Source: Garcia nutans
Lineage: Eukaryota > Streptophyta > Magnoliopsida > Malpighiales > Euphorbiaceae
Direction: 5' to 3'
Assembly: GCA_947685225.1 (NCBI GenBank)
Contig: CANTUV010000024.1
Location: forward strand, 59,176,001-59,240,000
Length of the DNA stretch: 64,000 nucleotides
The position numbers were made by a program, and so were the translations under genes. A model generated the notes under the pieces. The model had not been told where the DNA came from. It was given only the letters and a program-made list of their open reading frames with translations, and did not search any database. This document shows, in pieces, positions 22,757-36,017 of this stretch. The first letter of the stretch is position 1; every line of letters begins with the position of its first letter.

Positions 22757-25700
22757 ATTCTCTCCCCCTTAAATAATTTCGTCCTCGAAATTATCAGTAC
22801 CATAATAATTTATTGTTAACAAAATACTATCTTAACTCCCATATGGAGTTAATTATATGCTTAAGTTATTATATTATCAAATCACATAACTTCAACTCTT
22901 CCCTTTAGAATCAACCATCTTCTCTCAATTTCCATAATTCATCATTCTATATGTTTATACAATTGATTACTTCCTTGATCAAACATTCAAAAGATCTCAT
23001 TACATTTCCTATTAATGACTTTATACAAGAATCAGCTCATTTATATAGTTCATCCAATCTTTATATTTAATATATATTGTTCCTTCATCTCTTTGTAATT
23101 ACTCTCTTAACTTTAACCTTAAAAACCATTGGTTATATTTGTGCATTAATTATCCCATCATTACAATCTCTGTCTAAATAGACATTTATCACTCTCAATA
23201 GATAACAAAATCCTGATTTTTCCATAAATGGAGTTATTTTTTTAGCACGCTTTTCACTTAACTTACATATTAATACATTATCTTTCAACTTATTTTATAG
23301 ATAACCAATCTTTTTCTCTTCTTATCATGATTAACAATTACTATATTCCACTCATTCATGTCCAATCATACTTTAAAATTTACATCATATACATTATCAT
23401 GTAAATACCTATTTTCTTAATACAACTATACACAATAAATTTCAATAATGATTCATAATCTTAGCCAATTCTAGATCCATTGATCTATCTGTCACAATAT
23501 ATCCATATTCAAATCTTATTCAACTCCAACCAACAATTAATGTATTTGACTCATCATAAAATTTCACCATATTCATATATGTATATATATAACTTAATTC
23601 CATTAGGGCAACTTATATACAATTCCTGATCATTTCCGATCCATATTCAATCAAATTATCATGATAACAAATTATTTCAAATTATCTTAATATAATTTCC
23701 ACCAATTCTCATAAAAATTTTATATCATATTTACTACTAATAGTTCTTTCACTTAAACCTCAAGTTCATTCGTTCATTCATTACATACCATAAACATATT
23801 CAGTATAACTTTCAATCATATTTATTTTGATTACCTTATTGTCATATCATCCCTAACTCAAAACATTTTCATAATTTCCTTTTTCTCTCTTAATCTTCAC
23901 AGTTATAACCAAATTTTTAACAAAAAAAAAATGATAAAGTACAACTTTATCCATCATAACTTTCAACTATACTTTTCAAACAAAATTCAATCCCACCAGA
24001 TCTGTATTACAATCATTATATCTAAGATCCAAATCCAGGGATAACAAATTAACCGATCAAATATACTAAACAAAACACATGGCTTTAAAAGATTAATATT
24101 CAAGCCTAGGACTTTCAGATCAATACTGTTTTTCTCATAATTTTATCCTCAATCTATACAAATACAAGGTTAAGATGTATTTCAAGAATTACACATTCCT
24201 TCTTTACATTTTTGCTATATCAGAAGTTAATACATTCCAACTCCGTTTCAAACCAATTTGCACTCGATTATATGATCTTTATCCACTTAATTCATGTTTC
24301 AACAATATTACTTTATACATATTCAATCATATGCAACACTTCATTTCTAATCCATTTACAATTTCTTATAATGTATAATTGCATGAAACTTTCCATATAT
24401 GAATACTATGGAACTCTAAATATCATATGATAATTAAGTTCAATGCTCACTATCACAAACTCCACTGTTCCATAATACTCAAGTCCATTCTATTTTCACT
24501 TCCATCACATCACTCATCTAGCTGTACCCAGTTCAAGTCCTAGTCTCTCTTAGGTCCACTAATACATACTACATCATTTCCATAACACTAATTCTATAAT
24601 TATACCACATAAAATTCATAGGTCACATTCATGTCATAATTTCATTCACATTGAGAAACTCAGTTTACATATCATATAAATGTATATACTTAATTATATA
24701 CTCTTGTTTTATTTTCCTTTTTCATAAATTCACTAAAAATGTTCCTTTATAACTGTAACAACAGTCCTAGTCCACCTGCTAAACCATTCCTATCCGGAGA
24801 AACCATCAGGGCCTCTGAGCTGGGCTGCTACAGTACCAAACTGCCCTCACGGCCTTCCAACAGGATTCACTTATTCGAATTACACCCAAGACACATGAGT
24901 GCAAGTCGCCACTCTGGATCGAATACCTAACCTCCCCCTCAAGAGAGTCTGCGAGAATCATCCAGTACCATCTCTTCCAATATGATGCAAAGTATTTATT
25001 CATACAACACACATACATATATACTGACTATAATAGCACTTTATATCCATCTTAACCACATTCCCAATGTAACATTTCTTTCACTTTCATCTTTAAAAGC
25101 ATTTAATATATTTCCATATCCATTTTTACCCTTTTCAATATAATGCCTTAAAATAGCTCATCCTCATTTGCTTATCCACTTCTCTTTTATACTTCAAGAT
25201 AAATTCTTATACTATCAATCACTTTACTCAATTCATAATACTTTCATATGCCATATTAGTCATTTCATTTAGCTCATGTATTGCATACACATTAAACCAT
25301 CAATATCCAAATAATCTTTATCAAATGCCACTAAAACTTTAACTTCTCAACTTACTACCTCACTTAAACTTCAATTTGCCAAACTCATCTTATATATTTA
25401 TATATCACAAAGCAGTATTAAAACATATACTTTTCACAATTATCAAGCTCACTTCAACAATTCAAATATCACCTATTACCACCATTACATTGAGCTTTCA
25501 CAATATCCAAGCATCTCACATTTCTAACATTGAATTCACAATGTCCGTATTAAGGTAACAATACCAATGTATATTTTTACTTAACCCATATCATCTCTTT
25601 TTCCTTTAAAAAAAATCTTAACTTTACATATCCATTAGTTTACCATTCAACATATATATATATATCACTCACATATATATACATATGTACATTACATCCA

Positions 25701-26328
25701 ATCATATACACATTGAGCCCAATAACCTTTATACGCTTTTCAAGTCTAGTTATTACAAATTTCAGTTTTCTTAAACTAACGTTGCTCAATCCAATTCTCA
25801 CTATCAATCTTATCACGTGACCTAGCTTTGCACAAGTTCATCAATACAAGCGTAATCATTCTCAACATTAATAGACAAATAATTATATAGGTTACAAACA
25901 TGCAATACTGTACGTACCTTACATTTTCAAGTGATCAACTCAATCTTTGATCACTAAAATATTACATTACATTATCACATTAAATTTACAATGTTTGCAT
26001 TAAAACAACAATGCAAACAACACCATTATATTTCCTTACATTAACCAATATTTTTATTTTATTTTAGTTTTCATATCATTTCTTTCTCTAGTTTTTACTT
26101 TCAAGTAAAAACCTCATTCAGACATTATCATCCCTCTCATAATTCAAATTTATCCCACATCACATAATGCCACATCTGAGACCAACCTAGGTGTCAATGC
26201 ATATACATGTATTACAAATTACATTTCAAAACTCTTCTTTGTAATTCATTTTAAACATTTCAAAACTTTTTCTTTTTAATTTCACTTAGGCCGAGAATCT
26301 CGAACCTAAGCTCTGATACCAAAATAAT
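22757..26328 (-). mobile_element. Element D interior, copy 2 (non-coding)
   Basis: Nearly identical to copy 1 at an offset of 6334 bp; the visible difference is one extra A in a homopolymer near 23925. It carries its own polypurine tract, dyad (22775-22792) and primer site (26310-26321). The near-identity dates the duplication as recent. No genes. Confidence 0.9.
26310..26321 (-). promoter_or_regulatory. Element D primer-binding site, copy 2
   Basis: TGGTATCAGAGC on the minus strand, next to LTR 3, the functional 5' end of the element. Confidence 0.88.
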
Positions 26329-29090
26329 TGTAACACCCCGATACCCTATATAAGTACTATACGTATACCTAGTATACATACAGTAAATATATAAAGTATA
26401 AGGATGTCACTTTTCGTTACCTTTTAAAAACCTGTAACAGAGTTCAAACCATAATACATTAATTTAAATAACATTTACAAAATCATTATCTTTATCAAAA
26501 CTTCATTTATACATATAAATACTCTCTCGTCAGAAATACATGATAATTAAAAATTTATACATGTATGCATTACCCTCTAGTTGATCTCGACAAACTTTAC
26601 TCTTCTTGTGGCATAATAAAAGACTTCATATCTTCCATCTATATACCTGCGCGAATAAACACCCGCGCTAAGCCCGAGAGCTTAGTAGTCCAACTATAAA
26701 GATATAAACATATAGTATAGAAGTATTGACATATAATGATACATCAATTCAATATATAATTAGTTCTTATCATATCTTCTTTTCTTTTTAATTTCATCTT
26801 TAATATATCATAGCTAATTTCATATATGATGTACATATATACATAATATTATCACCAACCCCAATGCATCATATATCAATATCTCTATCCATGGATAGCA
26901 TAACAGACCCAGTCTCTTGGATCATCAACTCGGCTAAACTCGAGGTGATCCTCAACCCGGCAAGACTGTTACCAATCATATATCTCATAATTACAATTTC
27001 TCATAGTGTAACAGACCCAGTCTCTTGTATCTCAATTCAACTCAAAATGAAGAGATCCTCAACCCGGCAAGACTGTTACCTTTTTCATTTTATAGGCATG
27101 CCTCCAAACCCAGAACTCTGAAATCGAATAACACATTAGTTACACAATTCATTTATTATTTCATTATCAATCTCATCATCAATTAGGCAAACATGCCTTA
27201 TCTCTTTCAATTGAATCATCATAGCCAATCACAATGGCTTCACATCTCATTTGAATCATCATTGCCAATCACAATGGCTTTATATCACATTTAAATCATC
27301 ATTGCACATTTGAATCATCATATCACATTTCATTCATTATATCACATTTGAATCATCATAGCCAATCACAATGGCTTTATATCACATTTAAATCATCATT
27401 GCACATTTGAATCATCATATCACATTTCATTCATTATATCACATTTGAATCATCATAGCCAATCACAATGGCTTCACATCATACACATCATTATTGATAT
27501 ATATATATACAACACCAATTACATTAACTGCACGAACATGTCATTATTCGAACATACATCATTAATTTCATTGCATATGTATCTTAAATTCATCATCATA
27601 TAAACAATATGTCTATTTATTTCATTTCAATCATTTCTCAAGACACATTAACATCATTCATTATTAAAACGTTTATCATAACAAATTACATTGTACGTAC
27701 CTTTTTAAATGATCATCGCCTCTTTCGCGCTATTTAAGTCATAACACTAGTCACATTATGCAAACAATATAATACATTACCATTCACAATACATAATATA
27801 ACATTGTTCAATCTCAACAATGATGTTAGACAAATGATCTCTATTTTGATCCTTGACAACTCATATGGATGATCTATTTAACATGTATTTGAGAATCTTG
27901 TTACAAAATTAAATTGCTTCAAATAAAGCAGAACAGAACACTTCTAGCGGTCGCGCCTCACCTGAATACGACCGCGCCATACAGTTACACGATGAAACCT
28001 TATCACAGTAGATTTCGCGGTCAGAAGCCCGACCTAAGTCGCGACCGCACTTCACAATCAAAAGATGAAACCCTATCACAGTAGGTTTCGCGGTCAGAAG
28101 TCCGACCTAAGTCGCGACCGCACATGACTAAATAGCGACCGCCCATGACTAATAGCGACCGTCCCAAATTACGTCTCTCATACATAAACCCTAAATGTAG
28201 CCAAACTTCTTTTGGTTAACTTAAAACACATTGTACACAACATAACCTCATTCAAATGGACATAATCAACATCATTAGCAATTATTTTACATACTCATCA
28301 CAACATTTTCATCACCAACATATAACAATCAAACTTTCAAACAACTTCAATTAGCAAGAGAAACAAGTGTGTACTTACCTTAAGCACCACTTCTAAACAC
28401 TTCCTTTTCCAAGACTTCTTCACTTCCCAAATCAATGACAATTCACTTCCTTCAAAACTTAATACTTAAAAACACATCACAAACACACTTAATCAACCAT
28501 CCATATCAACTCACCAATCCCAAACACAATTTCAAAAGAACAAAGGAAAATCAAGAGAAAGAACTTACCTAAGTTGTTGAATTCCACAAATCTTCAATTA
28601 AATCCTTTGATTCTCCCTTCAATTTGATGTTAGAATTAAACAAATCTCACTTTGCTCTCTCTTGTCTAAGGAGGAGCCAACCAACGTGGAGAAGAGAAGA
28701 AGAAGAAGAAGGAAATGAAGAAAAGACAAAATATCACCTCTTTAAATCTCCACCAAGTGATTCAACAAGAGTAATTACCTAAACACCCTTATACCATTTG
28801 TCTTGATTACCATTCATTACATGCCCTTTATAGTAACTTCACACTTAACAAAAATAAATATCTTCTTTCCTTGACTCTTCATTTTGACCAACTTATATGT
28901 TATATATATCATCATATACACAACATATACCATTCTCTCTAAACCCTAAATTCTTTCCCAAATCACATATACATAAACATTCTTTTCTCTATTTCTTTTC
29001 TCTTGTAATTTAACACATATATTCAATCCAATTATATAACAACAACAACAACATAATCACAACTTCTAGGGCATATATGAGGATATTACA
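26329..29090 (-). repeat. Element D LTR 3 (5' LTR)
   Basis: LTR of 2762 bp with the ~451-bp deletion. It ends against the TSD copy ATGCA in the element C integrase. Because of this junction the C reading frame runs 26 codons into the LTR before a stop. Confidence 0.92.
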
Positions 29091-32000
29091 ATGCAAACTC
29101 TTCCAAAACCTTGAAGTAAACCTGGGATCTCGATCAGACACTAAAGAAGTTGGAACACCATGTAATCTCACAATCTCATGGATATACAACTCAGCCAATC
29201 TCTCCAAAGAGTAATCCATCCGAACCGGAAGGAAATGAGCTGTCTTGGTCAATCTATCCACAATCACCCATATAGCATCATGCTTCCTTTGTGTCAATGG
29301 CAAACCAGACACAAAATCCATCGTCACTCTATCCCACTTCCATTCTGGTACTGATAATGGTTGAAGCAATCCAGTTGGAACTTGATGCTCGGCTTTTACC
29401 TTCTGACATGTGAGACATTTAGATACAAACTCAGCAATGTCTCTCTTCAATCCCATCCACCAGTAATGCTGTCTCAAGTCATGATACATCTTTGTATTAC
29501 CCGGATGCATAGCAAACACTGACTGATGTGCTTCTTCTAAAATGATCTTCTTCAAATCAGCATCATCGGGTACACACAATCTGTTCTTATACCAGAGACT
29601 CCCATCACCTCTCACTACAAAATCTCTAACTTTTCCACTTTGACAATCTGAAACAATCTTCTGAATCTTCTTATTAGCCAACTGAGCCTCCCTAATCTGA
29701 TCCAACAAAACTGGTTTCACTTGTAACTGTGCCAACAATGCACCATCATCACAAACTACAAAATTAGCACACAATGCTCTTAACTCAACAAGCAACGAGA
29801 GCGAGTACACAGTCAACCCTGCTAAAGACTTCCGACTCAAGGCATCAGCAACAACATTTGCTTTACCTGGATGATAATCAATCAAACAGTCGTAGTCTTT
29901 AATCAATTCCAACCATCTCCTCTGACGAAGATTGAGTTCTTTCTGAACCCCCAAATACTTTAAACTCTTATGGTCAGTGTAAATAAAACATTTCTCCCCA
30001 AACAGATAGTGGCGCCAAATCTTCAATGCAAACACAATGGCTGCCAACTCCAAATCATGAGTAGGATAATTAAACTCATGCGGTTTCAACTGTCGAGATG
30101 CATAAGCTATAACTTTACCTTCTTGCATCAACACACACCCCAAACCACTATGTGAAGCATCACTGAAAATCACATATGGTTTGCCTTCCACAGGTAAAGT
30201 AAGAACAGGCGCTTGCATCAACATATCTCTCAACTGCTCAAAACTAGCCTGACACTGATCCGTCCATACAAATCTCACTCCCTTACGAAGCAATCTAGTG
30301 AGTGGAGTAGCTATCAAAGAAAATCCTTTCACAAACCGTCGATAATAGCCTGCCAAACCCAGAAAACTTCTAACTTCAGTTACAGACTTGGGTGGACTCC
30401 AATTCAGAATAGCTTCAACTTTACTTGGATCAACTCTAATGCCTTCCGCTGAAACAATATGTCCGAGAAAAGCAACTTGATCTAACCAGAACTCACACTT
30501 CGACAATTTGGCAAATAACTGCCTCTCTCTCAAAATTTGTAACACAATCCGCAGATGCATATCATGTTCCTCTTCATTCCGCGAATACACCAGTATATCA
30601 TCAATGAAAACCACTACAAACTGATCCAAATAGGGCCTAAACACCCTATTCATCAAATCCATAAAAGCTGCAGGTGCATTCGTCAGACCAAAAGGCATAA
30701 CTAAAAACTCATAATACCCATACCTGGTCCGAAAAGCGGTCTTCGGAACATCCTCAGCTCTGACTCTCAGCTGATGGTACCCAGATCTCAGATCAATTTT
30801 AGAAAACACAGCTGCACCCTTCAACTGATCAAAGAGATCATCAATTCTAGGCAAAGGATATTTATTTTTAATAGTCACCTTGTTCAATTGCCTATAATCG
30901 ATGCACAATCTCATAGTACCATCTTTCTTCTTCACAAATAACACAGGAGCTCCCCAAGGAGAAACACTGGGGCGAATAAATCCTTTATCCAACAACTCCT
31001 GTAATTGTACTTTCAACTCCCTCAATTCTGCTGGTTCCATTCTATACGGAGTAATAGAGATAGGAGTGGTACCAGGCAACAATTCGATACCAAACTCCAC
31101 CTCTCTCTCAGGAGGCAATCCTGGCAACTCCTCTGGAAAAACATCTGGGAACTCAGCAACTGTGGCAATACTATCAATAGGAGAACCTCTTACTCTAGTA
31201 TCTACCACATGAGCAAGATAGGCTTCACACCCCTTTCTAATCAATCTCCTGGCTGCAACAGCTGAAACAAACAAAGATGCTAGCTGTTCCTGTTCATTAG
31301 ATACTATCACTTCTCTACCATCAGCAGTTCTCAAAGAAACAATTTTCTTTTTACAATCCACCACAGCTCCATGCCTTGATAGCCAATCCATGCCTAGGAT
31401 CACATCATATTCCTTAAATGGCATCTCAATCAAATCCCCAAGGAACTCCTCACCCTGCACCACTACTGCACTATCTTTGTGCACCTTACTAACAATCACG
31501 CTATGCCCTAAGGGATTTGTCACTAACACATCAAATCCTAGGGACTCAGTATGCAATTCAGATACAGGCAAAACAGATGCACTAATATATGAATGTGTGG
31601 AACCCGGATCAATCAAAGCAAGTACTGAAGTATCAAATAAAGAAAAAGTACCAGCTATGACTGCCGATGCATCTGGCTGCCTCTGCATAACATACATCCT
31701 CTGGGAAGATCCAACCTCCTCTGGTCTACCCTCCATGGATGTAGCACCTCCTCTAGAACTGAACCCTGGTCTACCTCCTCGGCTGGCACCTCTGCCTCCT
31801 CTGCCTCCCCTCACACTAGCTCGAGAAGCAGCAGAATCAACTGGCATTTGCTCCTGCCTCTCAGGACAGTCTCTCACAAAGTGGTCAGGTGATCCACACC
31901 TGAAACATACCCCTGATCTACTATGCCTCCAACAAATGCCCCCATGTCTTCCACCACACTGATCACACACAGGTAAGGTGGATCTCTGAACTCCAGGAGT

Positions 32001-32921
32001 AGGAGCACTCGCTACTGAAGCTGCAGGTCTAAATCTCTGCCTCTGGAACTGCACTGACCTACCAGCTGACCTCTGACTCCTACTAACTCTAGGAACAAAG
32101 CTTCCTTTACCTCTTTTAACAGAAGAAGACCCTGCCTCAAACTGGGGCTTCCTAACCCTAACCTCTTCCTCTGAAGCAGCTGCAATAACTTGAGCTCGCT
32201 CTACACTTCGAGCTGCTGCCACTAGCTGGGAGAAATCGTGATATCTAGATCCAGCCACTAAGCACATGATAGAGGGCCTCAATCCCTCCTCAAACCTCCT
32301 GCATCTATCTATCTCATCAACTATAATACCCCCAGCATACTGACTCAATCGAATAAACTCAACCTCATATTCAGTTACGGTCCGATGATCTTGCTTCAGA
32401 TCTAGAAACTCTCTTTTCTTCCCATCTTTATACTCCCTTGGAGTATACTTCAATTCAAACTCTCTCAGAAAATCTGCATATGACAAAGTTGGTGGATCAT
32501 CCATAGAATGGGGCACTGTCTTCCACCAACTATATGCATCCTTTTGTAGCAAAGATCTTGCATAGTCAAACTTTTCTTCCGAGGTGGCTTGCAACTGAAC
32601 AAAGATTCTCTGTACTTTGTCAAGCCACTGTTCTACTACAGCTGGATCAGTAGTACCTACAAAATCTTCGGCTCCATACTTTCTCAATTTGTCATAGTGC
32701 CTCACTGATACCAAAGGCTGAGGGGGTGGTGGCTGTGGTTGTACTGGTGCTTGTCTCATAGCTTCCATCATATGCATAAACCAGGCTGGCGGAACCTCAT
32801 CACCTACTGGTCTACCCGACACCGAAGCAGGTGCCTCACCAGTACTAACAATCCTAGCTCCATCATCAGGAGCAATACTCTCAGCACTAGCCTCAACCGA
32901 CTGACTTGAGTGAGGATCCAT
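29091..32921 (-). pseudogene. Element C gag-pol, 5' part: Gag, protease, RT, RNase H, integrase
   Basis: One unbroken frame of about 1277 codons from ATG 32921, starting MDPHSSQ; a GTG lies two codons upstream. Residues below count from that GTG. Retrotrans_gag domain about 78-225; CCHC zinc knuckle 341-354 (CFRCGSPDHFVRDC); aspartic protease with LIDPGSTHS, Asp440; RT from about 645 with KIDLRSGYHQ (Asp712) and VFIDDILVYS (Asp776/777); RNase H Asp923, Glu960, Asp985; integrase zinc site His1134, His1141, Cys1171, Cys1174, and DDE residues Asp1204 and Asp1265. The family makes virus-like particles and integrates its cDNA. Element D breaks it after WKSLH (residue 1279), between the second Asp and the Glu of the DDE triad; the remainder is at 13209-12392. 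Apart from the insertion it looks coding-competent. Confidence 0.95.
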
Positions 32922-32945
32922 CAACACCTAACACTGCAAACACAG
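32922..32945 (-). promoter_or_regulatory. Candidate splice acceptor before element C gag
   Basis: Minus-strand TGTGTTTGCAG ends 12 nt before the gag ATG, with a CTGAT branch-point-like sequence about 40 nt upstream. Element B has TGTGTTTGCAG at the identical 12-nt distance. Splicing itself is an inference. Confidence 0.5.
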
Positions 32946-33070
32946 CAGATTACATCTTATTAAAGATCAGAGACTGCCAATCTCAAACGTATATGTCATT
33001 CAAAACTCACTTTTTAAGTAAAAATATTCTTTTTATTACATTTTACCTAGGTTGAGAATCTCAAACCTAG

Positions 33071-33082
33071 GCTCTGATACCA
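33071..33082 (-). promoter_or_regulatory. Element C primer-binding site
   Basis: Minus-strand TGGTATCAGAGC, matching initiator Met tRNA, 7 bp from the LTR edge. Confidence 0.9.
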
Positions 33083-33089
33083 AAACAAT

Positions 33090-35405
33090 TGTAACACCCC
33101 CACATCCAATACATACACACTACATACACCACAATGTAGTATACATATATCGAATATAGGAATGCTACGGATTTTCTTAACATTCAAAAAACATTTTATA
33201 TAATATTGTCATCTTTCTCAATATACATTATAGATAATAAGTAATCAAGATGTAATACAAAACCAAATAGATATATATATACACATTTAGTTAATACGCA
33301 GCGGAATTTTATAAAATATTTACATGTATAAACTCTTTCAAATCCATGTTTATAGTTATACATATATTTACATTAAAACCAATACTTTACAAAATATAAA
33401 AGAAATATACATGATTGGCAAGTCTCTTCTGATCTTTAAGTTCCAAATCAACACTTCAACGTCTACTCTCACTCGGTCTTGAAGAACCCTCAGGTTCAAC
33501 TCTATCAACTCTATCACCTGCGCGATTAAACACTATCGCGCTAAGCCAAAGGCTTAGTAAGATAAAACATGCTAATGGTATGCTTTAATGTAATGCAATG
33601 CCACATATGTTACTGATAAGATCAACATCATAAATATAAAGTTAACCACATAATTATGCATTTCACAAATCATAGTCATATGAGCATACCACATTTCAAC
33701 ATCTTTCCACATTCATCATTAATCAATTATACTCAATATACAACATCTCATTTCATTAACTCATAACGTTATTTAGGACATTCATATAACCTTGACACCT
33801 ATGGGCCCAACAAGTATTTAATACGATATTCAGAGTTCAGAGTTACTGCTTTGGTTCATAATCACAATAATCACGCCCGTAGGCAATATATATACATGTA
33901 TCTCTATCCATGGATAGTGTAATAGACCCAGTCTCTTAGACCATCAACTCAACACATATGAGGAGATCCTCAACCCGGCAAGACTGTTACAAATCACATA
34001 TCTCATATTCACAATTCTCATAGTGTAACAGACCCAGTCTCTTGGACCATCAACTCAACACATATGAGGAGATCCTCAACCCGGCAAGACTGTTACCTTT
34101 CATCATTTCTTAGGCATGCCACCCAAATCCAGAACTCTGAAACTGAATAACATATTAAACAAACAATTCATTTATTATATAGTTACCATTTCCATTCTCA
34201 AATTCTCATCACATTTAGGCAAACATGCCTTCTTTCTTTCCATATCATCATCATAGCCAATCACAATGGCTTTACATCACATTTCACCTCTTATTTGAAT
34301 CATCATAGCATCTTATATATAACATTTCAATATACATTATTCATGAAACACATAACCATTCACAATGCATAACATAACATTGTTCAATCTCAACAATGCA
34401 ATTAGGGCAAAGAATAATTTATATCATTCATAGCTTTAAGATCTTCCATATGCATTTGTTTAGGTCAATCATTGTTTAAATGTGTTTAGGTTCAGGTTAA
34501 GGTACCAACTGACCTTAAAAAGACCAAAACAATGCAAATAGAACAAAGTATAAAAACCCTATCCCACACATTTGAGGGACACGGGCAGCCACTTGAGGGA
34601 CACGGCCAAGCTTGTGGCCGTGTCTCTCAACCTAATTTGACAGTAGGCAACACGGGCAAGGGACACGGCCAAGCTTGTGGCCGTGTCTCTCAACCAACAA
34701 ATCACAGTAGCAGACACGGGCATAGGACACGGCCAAGCTAGTGGCCGTGTCTCTCAACACCAAAATCCAGTAGTGAACACGGGCACTAGACACGGCCGTG
34801 TCTCTCTCAAAGCAATCCAACATGCCCAAAATCACTTGGCTTGGTCGTGTCTCTCTTTTGTTTTGGCCGTGTCACTCAAATACACAACCCTAAAAATGGC
34901 CGACACCCTTCTAAAAGCATTTACACCCTTTTTACACAACAATCATCTCATTCAAATGGATACAATTCATGTTATAAACACATATCTTACATATTCACCC
35001 TAGTAATCACAATACCCATACATTAAATTCATACCAAACCAAAACCCTAAAAATACAACATCACTCCTATTTTCTCAAAATCAATCTCCACCTACTTACC
35101 ATCTTCAATCCAAAACCATTAATAATTAACTCTTTGGCTTATAATCAAATTCAACACATTACAACCACATCAAAACATCATATCAACAAATCACAATTTC
35201 TTTTAGACGCAACTTCAAAATTAACAAAGGAAAAACAAGAGATTTCTTACCTTAAATTATAACACTTCTTGAATCAACACTTGATCACTTCAATCTTCCT
35301 ACAATTGGAGCTTACTCTTCAAAGTCTTCTCTTTGTCTCTTTGCTTTCCCTTTGTCTATGAAAAATCAGCCAAAATGGAAAAGAAGAAGAAAATACATGG
35401 AGGAA
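33090..35405 (-). repeat. Element C 5' LTR, truncated
   Basis: It matches the 3' LTR from its inner edge to the position corresponding to 12005, then breaks at GGAGGAA. The outer ~340 bp (U3 start) are missing. A 5-bp filler (TTTGG) joins it to a LINE fragment. It differs from the other two C LTRs at several shared positions (for example GTAATAGACCC, AACTGACCTT), so it is the most divergent of the three. Confidence 0.9.
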
Positions 35406-35410
35406 TTTGG

Positions 35411-36017
35411 GTTAGGCATGCAAGATTTCATTGACTCTTTCGACAAATGTGGTTTACTTGACATTCCTTTCTAAGGTTGTGAGTTTTCATGGACAGGAAT
35501 TTGTTCTAATGGCCGAGTTTGGGAGCATTTGGACCGTCTTCTAGCAAATGTTGAATTTTTTGATGCTTTTGGAGCTGTTACTTATCGTCATTTGGGGAAG
35601 GCTACTTCGGATCATTCCCCTATGCTCTTAGACTGCAAAAATTTAATTCTTAATGTGCCTAAAGCATTTAAATTTCAGCACATGTGGCTTTCTAATGATT
35701 CTTTTCTTCCAATGGTTAAAAAACGGTGGGATTTGGCTTTTTATGGTGGTGGGATGGCTGGTCTCTTTGCTAAGCTAAAATCCTTGAAAGTGGCCATTCG
35801 AGACTAGAATCGCAATTCTTTTGGGAATATTTTTTCTAATGTCAAGAAAGCGGAACAGGAGGCTTTGGAAGCTGAAGTTATGTATATTAATAACTCTTCA
35901 CCTGAAAACTTGAATAATTAGAAGGTAGCGGAAAATACTTTGCTTCAGAAACTTAAATTAGAGAAATCTTTTTAGAAGCAAAAAGCACATATTTCTTGGA
36001 TTTCTGATGGGGATAGC
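35411..36017 (+). pseudogene. Duplicated LINE ORF2 fragment (endonuclease part)
   Basis: A 607-bp copy of 9082-9688 at a constant offset of 26329; I saw no difference between the copies. It includes the same in-frame stops (TAA, then three TAGs), the SDHSP motif and the final ATAGC next to an LTR. It therefore copies the LINE flank of element C after the stops and after insertion of C. It is not a separate LINE insertion: no 5' start, tail or target duplication. Confidence 0.92.

Larger units (their letters stand above)
13210..29090 (-). mobile_element. Element D: triple-LTR, two-interior non-coding retrotransposon
   Basis: ATGCA at 13205-13209 and 29091-29095 flanks the whole block as a 5-bp target duplication, so it entered as one element inside the integrase of element C. 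It now reads LTR-interior-LTR-interior-LTR, with identical landmarks repeated at exactly 6334 bp (primer sites, LTR starts 19995 and 26329). The interiors encode nothing recognisable but have an intact iMet primer site and polypurine tract. D is therefore a LARD-like passenger that would need gag-pol from a relative such as B or C. The duplicated arrangement is best explained by unequal recombination between LTRs. Confidence 0.9.

Noticed and set aside
29010..29090. Last 26 codons of the long minus-strand frame beginning at 32927
   Set aside because: They are LTR sequence of element D read through after the insertion point; the gag-pol proper ends at 29091 on this side.
31390..31962. 190-codon plus-strand frame opposite element C gag
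   Set aside because: Antisense shadow of the gag zinc-knuckle/glycine-rich region, no family match, and no equivalent in element B.
33071..33082. tRNA gene at the TGGTATCAGAGC sites
   Set aside because: Only the 12-nt 3'-end complement is present, next to an LTR end; there is no cloverleaf.
35411..36017. Independent LINE insertion
   Set aside because: It has neither 5' start nor tail nor target duplication and carries the same stops and ATAGC-LTR junction as 9082-9688.
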